Assembly (NCBI GenBank): GCA_964019695.1
Contig: CAXHUL010000214.1
Span: forward strand, 806,001 to 870,000
Reading direction: 5' to 3'
DNA: 64,000 bases
Origin: Loripinus fragilis
Lineage: Eukaryota; Mollusca; Bivalvia; Lucinida; Lucinidae
Below, in pieces: positions 52,466-64,000 of this stretch. Numbering within the stretch: position 1 is the stretch's first letter; each line of letters begins with the position of its first letter. A model generated the notes under the pieces. It did no database searches and was not told the DNA's origin. It saw nothing but the letters and a program-made list of their open reading frames with translations. Both the position numbers and the translations under genes were made by a program.

Positions 52466-55400
52466 GAAAACAGGAAATATCATAATTGCGGTCCGGGGCG
52501 CGCGCGCACAATGATAATTTTCACACCCGAGTAAGCTCTTTTATAGGTCAACATTTTGGAAAAAAAATTGGCTTGCTGCCCACAGCAGGAGCTGAGAACC
52601 ATGCATTCGGAGGTTTTCACACCCCACCCACTAATGCCCTCAAAGTTTGAGAAAACGCGACCTTCGCGAAAAGCCCCGGAACCTATTGCAAAGTGATGAG
52701 CAGTGCCCAGGAGCACCTCTCAGTCATTTGCGCAAAATTCCTTCGGCTACAAGTGGCTCAAATAAGGGCGTGAAAATTGTGCCGAAAGCCCTTTCAGGGG
52801 CTATTGCTCGGCACTCGGGGGACGGAAAATTTTACGCAATGCCTCACAATGAAGCACTGGTCGGGGGCTAACTTCTGGCACCAGTTTCGAGCCCGTCCGT
52901 GAAAGTGACCCGCGCAAGTTTTAGGCCGGTTCGGCTACTCTGGCCTAATGGGGCCTAATGGGAAGATCTTCTAATGCTCATAACTTTTTAATTTTCCGAT
53001 GGAACGCTTTGAAATTTTCACCATTTGTAGACGGCCTCCCGTACTACAAACTGATGCCCGTGTGGGCATGATGAAAATAGTAGTTCGCGAGACGGAAGCG
53101 CGTAAAGCTTCGGGGCGGCAGACTTCCACACCCCGATAACTCGGTATCGAAACATTGTTGTGGGCGGGTGCGCATGGCAATACCTGCGCCTCTGTTGGCC
53201 CTATCCGCGTGCAAAATCTAAAAGCGATCAGAGCCTTAGAAAGCGCGTACAACCGCTATCCCCATTTGCCTTGGGCCCTATGGGAAAACAGGAAATATCA
53301 TAATTGCGGTCCGGGGCGCGCGCGCACAATGATAATTTTCACACCCGAGTAAGCTCTTTTATAGGTCAACATTTTGGAAAAAAAATTGGCTTGCTGCCCA
53401 CAGCAGGAGCTGAGAACCATGCATTCGGAGGTTTTCACACCCCACCCACTAATGCCCTCAAAGTTTGAGAAAACGCGACCTTCGCGAAAAGCCCCGGAAC
53501 CTATTGCAAAGTGATGAGCAGTGCCCAGGAGCACCTCTCAGTCATTTGCGCAAAATTCCTTCGGCTACAAGTGGCTCAAATAAGGGCGTGAAAATTGTGC
53601 CGAAAGCCCTTTCAGGGGCTATTGCTCGGCACTCGGGGGACGGAAAATTTTACGCAATGCCTCACAATGAAGCACTGGTCGGGGGCTAACTTCTGGCACC
53701 AGTTTCGAGCCCGTCCGTGAAAGTGACCCGCGCAAGTTTTAGGCCGGTTCGGCTACTCTGGCCTAATGGGGCCTAATGGGAAGATCTTCTAATGCTCATA
53801 ACTTTTTAATTTTCCGATGGAACGCTTTGAAATTTTCACCATTTGTAGACGGCCTCCCGTACTACAAACTGATGCCAGTGTGGGCATGATGAAAATAGTA
53901 GTTCGCGAGACGGAAGCGCGTAAAGCTTCGGGGCGGCAGACTTCCACACCCCGATAACTCGGTATCGAAACATTGTTGCGGGCGGGTGCGCATGGCAATA
54001 CCTGCGCCTCTGTTGGCCCTATCCGCGTGCAAAATCTAAAAGCGATCAGAGCCTTAGAAAGCGCGTACAACCGCTATCCCCATTTGCCTTGGGCCCTATG
54101 GGAAAACAGGAAATATCATAATTGCGGTCCGGGGCGCGTGCGCACAATGATAATTTTCACACCCGAGTAAGCTCTTTTATAGGTCAACATTTTGGAAAAA
54201 AAATTGGCTTGCTGCCCACAGCAGGAGCTGAGAACCATGCATTCGGAGGTTTTCACACCCCACCCACTAATGCCCTCAAAGTTTGAGAAAACGCGACCTT
54301 CGCGAAAAGCCCCGGAACCTATTGCAAAGTGATGAGCAGTGCCCAGGAGCACCTCTCAGTCATTTGCGCAAATTTCCTTCGGCTACAAGTGGCTCAAATA
54401 AGGGCGTGAAAATTGTGCCGAAAGCCCTTTCAGGGGCTATTGCTCGGCACTCGGGGGACGGAAAATTTTACGCAATGCCTCACAATGAAGCACTGGTCGG
54501 GGGCTAACTTCTGGCACCAGTTTCGAGCCCGTCCGTGAAAGTGACCCGCGCAAGTTTTAGGCCGGTTCGGCTACTCTGGCCTAATGGGGCCTAATGGGAA
54601 GATCTTCTAATGCTCATAACTTTTTAGTTTTCCGATGGAACGCTTTGAAATTTTCACCATTTGTAGACGGCCTCCCGTACTACAAACTGATGCCCGTGTG
54701 GGCATGATGAAAATAGTAGTTCGCGAGACGGAAGCGCGTAAAGCTTCGGGGCGGCAGACTTCCACACCCCGATAACTCGGTATCGAAACATTGTTGCGGG
54801 CGGGTGCGCATGGCAATACCTGCGCCTCTGTTGGCCCTATCCGCGTGCAAAATCTAAAAGCGATCAGAGCCTTAGAAAGCGCGTACAACCGCTATCCCCA
54901 TTTGCCTTGGGCCCTATGGGAAAACAGGAAATATCATAATTGCGGTCCGGGGCGCGCGCGCACAATGATAATTTTCACACCCGAGTAAGCTCTTTTATAG
55001 GTCAACATTTTGGAAAAAAAATTGGCTTGCTGCCCACAGCAGGAGCTGAGAACCATGCATTCGGAGGTTTTCACACCCCACCCACTAATGCCCTCAAAGT
55101 TTGAGAAAACGCGACCTTCGCGAAAAGCCCCGGAACCTATTGCAAAGTGATGAGCAGTGCCCAGGAGCACCTCTCAGTCATTTGCGCAAAATTCCTTCGG
55201 CTACAAGTGGCTCAAATAAGGGCGTGAAAATTGTGCCGAAAGCCCTTTCAGGGGCTATTGCTCGGCACTCGGGGGACGGAAAATTTTACGCAATGCCTCA
55301 CAATGAAGCACTGGTCGGGGGCTAACTTCTGGCACCAGTTTCGAGCCCGTCCGTGAAAGTGACCCGCGCAAGTTTTAGGCCAGTTCGGCTACTCTGGCCT

Positions 55401-57373
55401 AATGGGGCCTAATGGGAAGATCTTCTAATGCTCATAACTTTTTAATTTTCCGATGGAACGCTTTGAAATTTTCACCATTTGTAGACGGCCTCCCGTACTA
55501 CAAACTGATGCTCGTGTCGGCATGATGAAAATAGTAGTTCGCGAGACGGAAGCGCGTAAAGCTTCGGGGCGGCAGACTTCCACACCCCGATAACTCGGTA
55601 TCGAAACATTGTTGCGGGCGGGTGCGCATGGCAATACCTGCGCCTCTGTTGGCCCTATCCGCGTGCAAAATCTAAAAGCGATCAGAGCCTTAGAAAGCCC
55701 GTACAACCGCTATCCCCATTTGCCTTGGGCCCTATGGGAAAACAGGAAATATCATAATTGTGGTCCGGGGCGCGCGCGCACAATGATAATTTTCACACCC
55801 GAGTAAGCTCTTTTATAGGTCAACATTTTGGAAAAAAAATTGGCTTGCTGCCCACAGCAGGAGCTGAGAACCATGCATTCGGAGGTTTTCACACCCCACC
55901 CACTAATGCCCTCAAAGTTTGAGAAAACGCGACCTTCGCGAAAAGCCCCGGAACCTATTGCAAAGTGATGAGCAGTGCCCAGGAGCACCTCTCAGTCATT
56001 TGCGCAAAATTCCTTCGGCTACAAGTGGCTCAAATAAGGGCGTGAAAATTGTGCCGAAAGCCCTTTCAGGGGCTATTGCTCGGCACTCGGGGGACGGAAA
56101 ATTTTACGCAATGCCTCACAATGAAGCACTGGTCGGGGGCTAACTTCTGGCACCAGTTTCAAGCCCGTCTGTGAAAGTGACCCGCGCAAGTTTTAGGCCG
56201 GTTCGGCTACTCTGGCCTAATGGGGCCTAATGGGAAGATCTTCTAATGCTCATAACTTTTTAATTTTCCGATGGAACGCTTTGAAATTTTCACCATTTGT
56301 AGACGGCCTCCCGTACTACAAACTGATGCCCGTGTGGGCATGATGAAAATAGTAGTTCGCGAGACGGAAGCGCGTAAAGCTTCGGGGCGGCAGACTTCCA
56401 CACCCCGATAACTCGGTATCGAAACATTGTTGCGGGCGGGAGCGCATGGCAATACCTGCGCCTCTGTTGGCCCTATCCGCGTGCATAATCTAAAAGCGAT
56501 CAGAGCCTTAGAAAGCGCGTACAACCGCTATCCCCATTTGCCTTGGGCCCTATGGGAAAACAGGAAATATCATAATTGCGGTCCGGGGCGCGCGCGCACA
56601 ATGATAATTTTCACACCCGAGTAAGCTCTTTTATAGGTCAACATTTTGGAAAAAAAATTGGCTTGCTGCCCACAGCAGGAGCTGAGAACCATGCATTCGG
56701 AGGTTTTCACACCCCACCCACTAATGCCCTCAAAGTTTGAGAAAACGCGGCCTTCGCGAAAAGCCCCGGAACCTATTGCAAAGTGATGAGCAGTGCCCAG
56801 GAGCACCTCTCAGTCATTTGCGCAAAATTCCTTCGGCTACAAGTGGCTCAAATAAGGGCGTGAAAATTGTGCCGAAAGCCCTTTCAGGGGCTATTGCTCG
56901 GCACTCGGGGGACGGAAAATTTTACGCAATGCATCACAATGAAGCACTGGTCGGGGGCTAACTTCTGGCACCAGTTTCGAGCCCGTCCGTGAAAGTGACC
57001 CGCGCAAGTTTTAGGCCGGTTCGGCTACTCTGGCCTAATGGGGCCTAATGGGAAGATCTTCTAATGCTCATAACTTTTTAATTTTCCGATGGAACGCTTT
57101 GAAATTTTCACCATTTGTAGACGGCCTCCCGTACTACAAACTGATGCCCGTGTGGGCATGATGAAAATAGTAGTTCGCGAGACGGAAGCGCGTAAAGCTT
57201 CGGGGCGGCAGACTTCCACACCCCGATAACTCGGTATCGAAACATTGTTGCGGGCGGGTGCGCATGGCAATACCTGCGCCTCTGTTGGCCCTATCCGCAT
57301 GCAAAATCTAAAAGCGATCAGAGCCTTAGAAAGCGCGTACAACCGCTATCCCCATTTGCCTTGGGCCCTATGG

Positions 57374-58190
57374 GAAAACAGGAAATATCATAATTGCGGT
57401 CCGGGGCGCGCGCGCACAATGATAATTTTCACACCCGAGTAAGCTCTTTTATAGGTCAACATTTTGGAAAAAAAATTGGCTTGCTGCCCACAGCAGGAGC
57501 TGAGAACCATGCATTCAGAGGTTTTTACACCCCACCCACTAATGCCCTCAAAGTTTGAGAAAACGCGACCTTCGCGAAAAGCCCGGGAACCTATTGCAAA
57601 GTGATGAGCAGTGCCCAGGAGCACCTCTCAGTCATTTGCGCAAAATTCCTTCGGCTACAAGTGGCTCAAATAAGGGCGTGAAAATTGTGCCGAAAGCCCT
57701 TTCAGGGGCTATTGCTCGTCACTCGGGGGACGGAAAATTTTACGCAATGCCTCACAATGAAGCACTGGTCGGGGGCTAACTTCTGGCACCAGTTTCGAGC
57801 CCGTCCGTGAAAGTGACCCGCGCAAGTTTTAGGCCGGTTCGGCTACTCTGGCCTAATGGGGCCTAATGGGAAGATCTTCTAATGCTCATAACTTTTGATT
57901 TTCCGATGGAACGCTTTGAAATTTTCACCATTTGTAGACGGCCTCCCGTACTACAAACTGATGCCCGTGTGGGCATGATGAAAATAGTAGTTCGCGAGAC
58001 GGAAGCGCGTAAAGCTTCGGGGCGGCAGACTTCCACACCCCGATAACTCGGTATCGAAACATTGTTGCGGGCGGGTGCGCATGGCAATACCTGCGCCTCT
58101 GTTGGCCCTATCCGCGTGCAAAATCTAAAAGCGATCAGAGCCTTAGAAAGCGCGTACAACCGCTATCCCCATTTGCCTTGGGCCCTATGG
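57374..58190. repeat. Variant unit 71 (817 bp)
   Basis: ACTTTTTAATTTT reads ACTTTTGATTTT at about 57891-57902, a 1-bp loss plus a substitution. The unit also has GCCCGGGAACC (C>G, shared with unit 13 at about 10030), ATTCAGAGG with a TTTTTACACC variant just after it, and CTCGTCACTC near 57719. Confidence 0.88.
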
Positions 58191-59825
58191 GAAAACAGGA
58201 AATATCATAATTGCGGTCCGGGGCGCGCGCGCACAATGATAATTTTCACACCCGAGTAAGCTCTTTTATAGGTCAACATTTTGGAAAAAAAATTGGCTTG
58301 CTGCCCACAGCAGGAGCTGAGAACCATGCATTCGGAGGTTTTCACACCCCACCCACTAATGCCCTCAAAGTTTGAGAAAACGCGACCTTCGCGAAAAGCC
58401 CCGGAACTTATTGCAAAGTGATGAGCAGTGCCCAGGAGCACCTCTCAGTCATTTGCGCAAAATTCCTTCGGCTACAAGTGGCTCAAATAAGGGCGTGAAA
58501 ATTGTGCCGAAAGCCCTTTCAGGGGCTATTGCTCGGCACTCGGGGGACGGAAAATTTTACGCAATGCCTCACAATGAAGCACTGGTCGGGGGCTAACTTC
58601 TGGCACCAGTTTCGAGCCCGTCCGTGAAAGTGACCCGCGCAAGTTTTAGGCCGGTTCGGCTACTCTGGCCTAATGGGGCCTAATGGGAAGATCTTCTAAT
58701 GCTCATAACTTTTTAATTTTCCGATGGAACGCTTTGAAATTTTCACCATTTGTAGACGGCCTCCCGTACTACAAACTGATGCCCGTGTGGGCATGATGAA
58801 ATTAGTAGTTCGCGAGACGGAAGCGCGTAAAGCTTCGGGGCGGCAGACTTCCACACCCCAATAACTCGGTATCGAAACATTGTTGCGGGCGGGTGCGCAT
58901 GGCAATACCTGCACCTCTGTTGGCCCTATCCGCGTGCAAAATCTAAAAGCGATCAGAGCCTTAGAAAGCGCGTACAACCGCTATCCCCATTTGCCTTGGG
59001 CCCTATGGGAAAACAGGAAATATCATAATTGCGGTCCGGGGCGCGCGCGCACAATGATAATTTTCACACCCGAGTAAGCTCTTTTATAGGTCAACATTTT
59101 GGAAAAAAATTGGCTTGCTGCCCACAGCAGGAGCTGAGAACCATGCATTCGGAGGTTTTCACACCCCACCCACTAATGCCCTCAAAGTTTGAGATAACGC
59201 GACCTTCGCGAAAAGCCCCGGAACCTATTGCAAAGTGATGAGCAGTGCCCAGGAGCACCTCTCAGTCATTTGCGCAAAATTCCTTCGGCTACAAGTGGCT
59301 CAAATAAGGGCGTGAAAATTGTGCCGAAAGCCCTTTCAGGGGCTATTGCTCGGCACTCGGGGGACGGAAAATTTTACGCAATGCCTCACAATGAAGCACT
59401 GGTCGGGGGCTAACTTCTGGCACCAGTTTCGAGCCCGTCCGTGAAAGTGACCCGCGCAAGTTTTAGGCCGGTTCGGCTACTCTGGCCTAATGGGGCCTAA
59501 TGGGAAGATCTTCTAATGCTCATAACTTTTTAATTTTCCGATGGAACGCTTTGAAATTTTCACCATTTGTAGACGGCCTCCCGTACTACAAACTGATGCC
59601 CGTGTGGGCATGATGAAAATAGTAGTTCGCGAGACGGAAGCGCGTAAAGCTTCGGGGCGGCAGACTTCCACACCCCGATAACTCGGTATCGAAACATTGT
59701 TGCGGGCGGGTGCGCATGGCAATACCTGCGCCTCTGTTGGCCCTATCCGCGTGCAAAATCTAAAAGCGATCAGAGCCTTAGAAAGCGCGTACAACCGCTA
59801 TCCCAATTTGCCTTGGGCCCTATGG

Positions 59826-61459
59826 GAAAACAGGAAATATCATAATTGCGGTCCGGGGCGCGCGCGCACAATGATAATTTTCACACCCGAGTAAGCTCTT
59901 TTATAGGTCAACATTTTGGAAAAAAATTGGCTTGCTGCCCACAGCAGGAGCTGAGAACCATGCATTCGGAGGTTTTCACACCCCACCCACTAATGGCCTC
60001 AAAGTTTGAGAAAACGCGACCTTCGCGAAAAGCCCCGGAACCTATTGCAAAGTGATGAGCAGTGCCCAGGAGCACCTCTCAGTCATTTGCGCAAAATTCC
60101 TTCAGCTACAAGTGGCTCAAATAAGGGCGTGAAAATTGTGCCGAAAGCCCTTTCAGGGGCTATTGCTCGGCACTCGGGGGACGGAAAATTTTACGCAATG
60201 CCTCACAATGAAGCACTGGTCGGGGGCTAACTTCTGGCACCAGTTTCGAGCCCGTCCGTGAAAGTGACCCGCGCAAGTTTTAGGCCGGTTCGGCTACTCT
60301 GGCCTAATGGGGCCTAATGGGAAGATCTTCTAATGCTCATAACTTTTTAATTTTCCGATGGAACGCTTTGAAATTTTCACCATTTGTAGACGGCCTCCCG
60401 TACTACAAACTGATGCCCGTGTGGGCATGATGAAAATAGTAGTTCGCGAGACGGAAGCGCGTAAAGCTTCGGGGCGGCAGACTTCCACACCCCGATAACT
60501 CGGTATCGAAACATTGTTGTGGGCGGGTGCGCATGGCAATACCTGCGCCTCTGTTGGCCCTATCCGCGTGCAAAATCTAAAAGCGATCAGAGCCTTAGAA
60601 AGCGCGTACAACCGCTATCCCCATTTGCCTTGGGCCCTATGGGAAAACAGGAAATATCATAATTGCGGTCCGGGGCGCGCGCGCACAATGATAATTTTCA
60701 CACCCGAGTAAGCTCTTTTATAGGTCAACATTTTGGAAAAAAATTGGCTTGCTGCCCACAGCAGGAGCTGAGAACCATGCATTCGGAGGTTTTCACACCC
60801 CACCCACTAATGGCCTCAAAGTTTGAGAAAACGCGACCTTCGCGAAAAGCCCCGGAACCTATTGCAAAGTGATGAGCAGTGCCCAGGAGCACCTCTCAGT
60901 CATTTGCGCAAAATTCCTTCAGCTACAAGTGGCTCAAATAAGGGCGTGAAAATTGTGCCGAAAGCCCTTTCAGGGGCTATTGCTCGGCACTCGGGGGACG
61001 GAAAATTTTACGCAATGCCTCACAATGAAGCACTGGTCGGGGGCTAACTTCTGGCACCAGTTTCGAGCCCGTCCGTGAAAGTGACCCGCGCAAGTTTTAG
61101 GCCGGTTCGGCTACTCTGGCCTAATGGGGCCTAATGGGAAGATCTTCTAATGCTCATAACTTTTTAATTTTCCGATGGAACGCTTTGAAATTTTCACCAT
61201 TTGTAGACGGCCTCCCGTACTACAAACTGATGCCCGTGTGGGCATGATGAAAATAGTAGTTCGCGAGACGGAAGCGCGTAAAGCTTCGGGGCGGCAGACT
61301 TCCACACCCCGATAACTCGGTATCGAAACATTGTTGTGGGCGGGTGCGCATGGCAATACCTGCGCCTCTGTTGGCCCTATCCGCGTGCAAAATCTAAAAG
61401 CGATCAGAGCCTTAGAAAGCGCGTACAACCGCTATCCCCATTTGCCTTGGGCCCTATGG
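59826..61459. repeat. Adjacent identical pair, units 74 and 75
   Basis: Both 817-bp units share the A7 tract, CTAATGGCCTC, CCTTCAGCTAC and GTTGTGGGCG, and I see no difference between them. This is the signature of a recent single-unit duplication by unequal exchange or slippage. Confidence 0.9.
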
Positions 61460-63095
61460 GAAAACAGGAAATATCATAATTGCGGTCCGGGGCGCGCGCG
61501 CACAATGATAATTTTCACACCCGAGTAAGCTCTTTTATAGGTCAACATTTTGGAAAACAAATTGGCTTGCTGCCCACAGCAGGAGCTGAGAACCATGCAT
61601 TCGGAGGTTTTCACACCCCACCCACTAATGCCCTCAAAGTTTGAGAAAACGCGACCTTCGCGAAAAGCCCCGGAACCTATTGCAAAGTGATGAGCAGTGC
61701 CCAGGAGCACCTCTCAGTCTTTTGCGCAAAATTCCTTCGGCTACAAGTGGCTCAAATAAGGGCGTGAAAATTGTGCCGAAAGCCCTTTCAGGGGCTATTG
61801 CTCGGCACTCGGGGGACGGAAAATTTTACGCAATGCCTCACAATGAAGCACTGGTCGGGGGCTAACTTCTGGCACCAGTTTCGAGCCCGTCCGTGAAAGT
61901 GACCCGCGCAAGTTTTAGGCCGGTTCGGCTACTCTGGCCTAATGGGGCCTAATGGGAAGATCTTCTAATGCTCATAACTTTTTAATTTTCCGATGGAACG
62001 CTTTGAAATTTTCACCATTTGTAGACGGCCTCCCGTACTACAAACTGATGCCCGTGTGGGCATGATGAAAATAGTAGTTCGCGAGACAGAAGCGCGTAAA
62101 GCTTCGGGGCGGCAGACTACCACACCCCGATAACTCGGTATCGAAACATTGTTGCGGGCAGGTGCGCATGGCAATACCTGCGCCTCTGTTGGCCCTATCC
62201 GCGTGCAAAATCTAAAAGCGATCAGAGCCTTAGAAAGCGCGTACAACCGCTATCCCCATTTGCCTTGGGCCCTATGGGAAAACAGGAAATATCATAATTG
62301 CGGTCCGGGGCGCGCGCGCACAATGATAATTTTCACACCCGAGTAAGCTCTTTTATAGGTCAACATTTTGGAAAACAAATTGGCTTGCTGCCCACAGCAG
62401 GAGCTGAGAACCATGCATTCGGAGGTTTTCACACCCCACCCACTAATGCCCTCAAAGTTTGAGAAAACGCGACCTTCGCGAAAAGCCCCGGAACCTATTG
62501 CAAAGTGATGAGCAGTGCCCAGGAGCACCTCTCAGTCTTTTGCGCAAAATTCCTTCGGCTACAAGTGGCTCAAATAAGGGCGTGAAAATTGTGCCGAAAG
62601 CCCTTTCAGGGGCTATTGCTCGGCACTCGGGGGACGGAAAATTTTACGCAATGCCTCACAATGAAGCACTGGTCGGGGGCTAACTTCTGGCACCAGTTTC
62701 GAGCCCGTCCGTGAAAGTGACCCGCGCAAGTTTTAGGCCGGTTCGGCTACTCTGGCCTAATGGGGCCTAATGGGAAGATCTTCTAATGCTCATAACTTTT
62801 TAATTTTCCGATGGAACGCTTTGAAATTTTCACCATTTGTAGACGGCCTCCCGTACTACAAACTGATGCCCGTGTGGGCATGATGAAAATAGTAGTTCGC
62901 GAGACAGAAGCGCGTAAAGCTTCGGGGCGGCAGACTACCACACCCCGATAACTCGGTATCGAAACATTGTTGCGGGCAGGTGCGCATGGCAATACCTGCG
63001 CCTCTGTTGGCCCTATCCGCGTGCAAAATCTAAAAGCGATCAGAGCCTTAGAAAGCGCGTACAACCGCTATCCCCATTTGCCTTGGGCCCTATGG
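61460..63095. repeat. Adjacent identical pair, units 76 and 77
   Basis: Both 818-bp units share five private changes: GGAAAACAAATT, CAGTCTTTTGCG, GAGACAGAAG, GACTACCACACC and GGGCAGGTGC. I see no difference between them. The pair lies directly next to the 74/75 pair, so two single-unit duplications sit side by side. Confidence 0.92.
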
Positions 63096-63912
63096 GAAAA
63101 CAGGAAATATCATAATTGCGGTCCGGGGCGCGCGCGCACAATGATAATTTTCACACCCGAGTAAGCTCTTTTATAGGTCAACATTTTGGAAAAAAATTGG
63201 CTTGCTGCCCACAGCAGGAGCTGAGAACCATGCATTCGGAGGTTTTCACACCCCACCCACTAATGCCCTCAAAGTTTGAGAAAACGCGACCTTCGCGAAA
63301 AGCCCCGGAACCTATTGCAAAGTGATAAGCAGTGCCCAGGAGCACCTGTCAGTCATTTGCGCAAAATTCCTTCGGCTACAAGTGGCTCAAATAAGGGCGT
63401 GAAAATTGTACCGAAAGCCCTTTCAGGGGCTATTGCTCGGCACTCGGGGGACGGAAAATTTTACGCAATGCCTCACAATGAAGCACTGGTCGGGGGCTAA
63501 CTTCTGGCACCAGTTTCGAGCCCGTCCGTGAAAGTGACCTGCGCAAGTTTTAGGCCGGTTCGGCTACTCTGGCCTAATGGGGCCTAATGGGAAGATCTTC
63601 TAATGCTCATAACTTTTTAATTTTCCGATGGAACGCTTTGAAATTTTCACCATTTGTAGACGGCCTCCCGTACTACAAACTGATGCCCGTGTGGGCATGA
63701 TGAAAATAGTAGTTCGCGAGATGGAAGCGCGTAAAGCTTCGGGGCGGCAGACTTCCACACCCCGATAACTCGGTATCGAAACATTGTTGCGGGCGGGTGC
63801 GCATGGCAATACCTGCGCCTCTGTTGGCCCTATCCGCGTGCAAAATCTAAAAGCGATCAGAGCCTTAGAAAGCGCGTACAACCGCTATCCCCATTTGCCT
63901 TGGGCCCTATGG

Positions 63913-64000
63913 GAAAACAGGAAATATCATAATTGCGGTCCGGGGCGCGCGCGCACAATGATAATTTTCACACCCGAGTAAGCTCTTTTATAGGTCAACA
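63913..64000. repeat. Partial unit 79, cut by the window edge
   Basis: The first 88 bp of a unit, matching consensus and ending in GGTCAACA. The array continues beyond the window. Confidence 0.95.

Larger units (their letters stand above)
1..64000. repeat. 818-bp satellite DNA array, 78 full units plus a partial unit
   Basis: The same 818-bp sequence recurs head to tail across the full window in one orientation, with no interruption. Unit starts (motif GAAAACAGG): 1, 819, 1637, 2455, 3273, 4094, 4912, 5730, 6548, 7366, 8184, 9002, 9820, 10638, 11456, 12276, 13094, 14003, 14821, 15639, 16457, 17275, 18093, 18911, 19727, 20545, 21363, 22181, 22999, 23817, 24634, 25452, 26270, 27087, 27905, 28723, 29541, 30359, 31177, 31999, 32816, 33634, 34452, 35270, 36088, 36909, 37727, 38545, 39362, 40183, 41001, 41819, 42637, 43455, 44273, 45091, 45909, 46727, 47545, 48364, 49182, 50010, 50828, 51646, 52466, 53284, 54102, 54920, 55738, 56556, 57374, 58191, 59009, 59826, 60643, 61460, 62278, 63096, 63913. 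Nineteen units depart from 818 bp; the net excess is 108 bp, of which 91 lie in unit 17. No gene is supported anywhere. The family is not recognised; centromeric or other heterochromatic location is inference. Confidence 0.98.

Noticed and set aside
9820..59008. Other far-apart shared variants, e.g. CCGCATGC in units 47/70, CTGCACCTC in units 65/72, GTCAGGGGC in units 40/46, CTTTGGCTAC in units 18/21/40/42
   Set aside because: All are CpG transitions and can arise independently, so they are weak evidence of exchange. The C>G change shared by units 13 and 71 is better but is a single site.
1..64000. Protein-coding genes of 61-105 codons repeated in every unit on both strands
   Set aside because: They overlap one another on opposite strands, start at TTG or GTG, show no recognisable domain, and are lost to point changes or small indels in several units. 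They are by-products of a moderately GC-rich repeat.
1..64000. CRISPR array or other prokaryotic repeat-spacer system
   Set aside because: The entire 818-bp period is conserved; there are no short repeats separated by variable spacers and no cas-like genes.
1..64000. Ribosomal DNA, 5S, snRNA, histone or tRNA gene tandem array
   Set aside because: No rRNA, 5S, U-snRNA, histone or tRNA cloverleaf sequence is recognisable in the unit.
1..64000. Regular higher-order repeat period
   Set aside because: Shared variants occur at offsets of 1, 3 and about 40 units without a fixed period; local duplications explain them.

Overview
The whole 64 kb is one uninterrupted, head-to-tail tandem array of a single satellite repeat with an 818-bp unit. 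Taking the motif GAAAACAGG as an arbitrary unit start, I count 78 complete units plus an 88-bp partial unit at the right edge. Both edges of the window cut through the array, so neither array boundary is visible. All units point the same way. There is no gene, RNA gene, transposon insertion, inversion or non-satellite island. The unit is about 51% G+C (418 of 818 by hand count) and carries about 54 CpG, close to the number expected by chance. Units differ from the consensus by about 3 substitutions each, so typical pairs are about 99% identical.

This pattern is eukaryotic satellite heterochromatin (centromeric, pericentromeric, subtelomeric or an interstitial block), resolved by a long-read assembly. 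The species and satellite family cannot be named from the sequence; I do not recognise the family. Point variants are strongly enriched for C>T / G>A changes at CpG, with little sign of CHG changes. This suggests CpG-type cytosine methylation in the germ line, more animal-like than plant-like. That is an inference.

Layout: units 1-16 are regular 818-mers except unit 5 (+3 bp) and unit 15 (+2 bp and a cluster of transversions). Unit 17 carries a 91-bp internal tandem duplication. Units 18-29 are regular except a decayed GC tract in unit 23 and a 2-bp deletion in unit 24. Units 30-31 and 33-34 form a visible segmental duplication. Units 39 and 40 carry small indels. Units 45-49 share rare variants with units 5-7, 40 units away. 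Units 55-59 are a mosaic of shared variants, with 55 and 56 nearly identical. Unit 61 has a 10-bp expansion and unit 64 a GC-tract expansion. Units 74/75 and 76/77 are two successive adjacent identical pairs. Together these show ongoing unequal exchange and gene conversion.

Within the unit are several small symmetric elements: an alternating GC tract, a TTTTCAC motif family, a hairpin that can pair with either copy of a 10-bp tandem repeat, a 10-bp perfect palindrome, and faint traces of a possible ancestral subunit of about 185 bp. Short open frames recur in every unit on both strands, but they start at non-ATG codons, overlap each other and are broken by point changes in some units. I treat them as non-coding. 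I found no novel gene system here; the interest lies in satellite structure and evolution.
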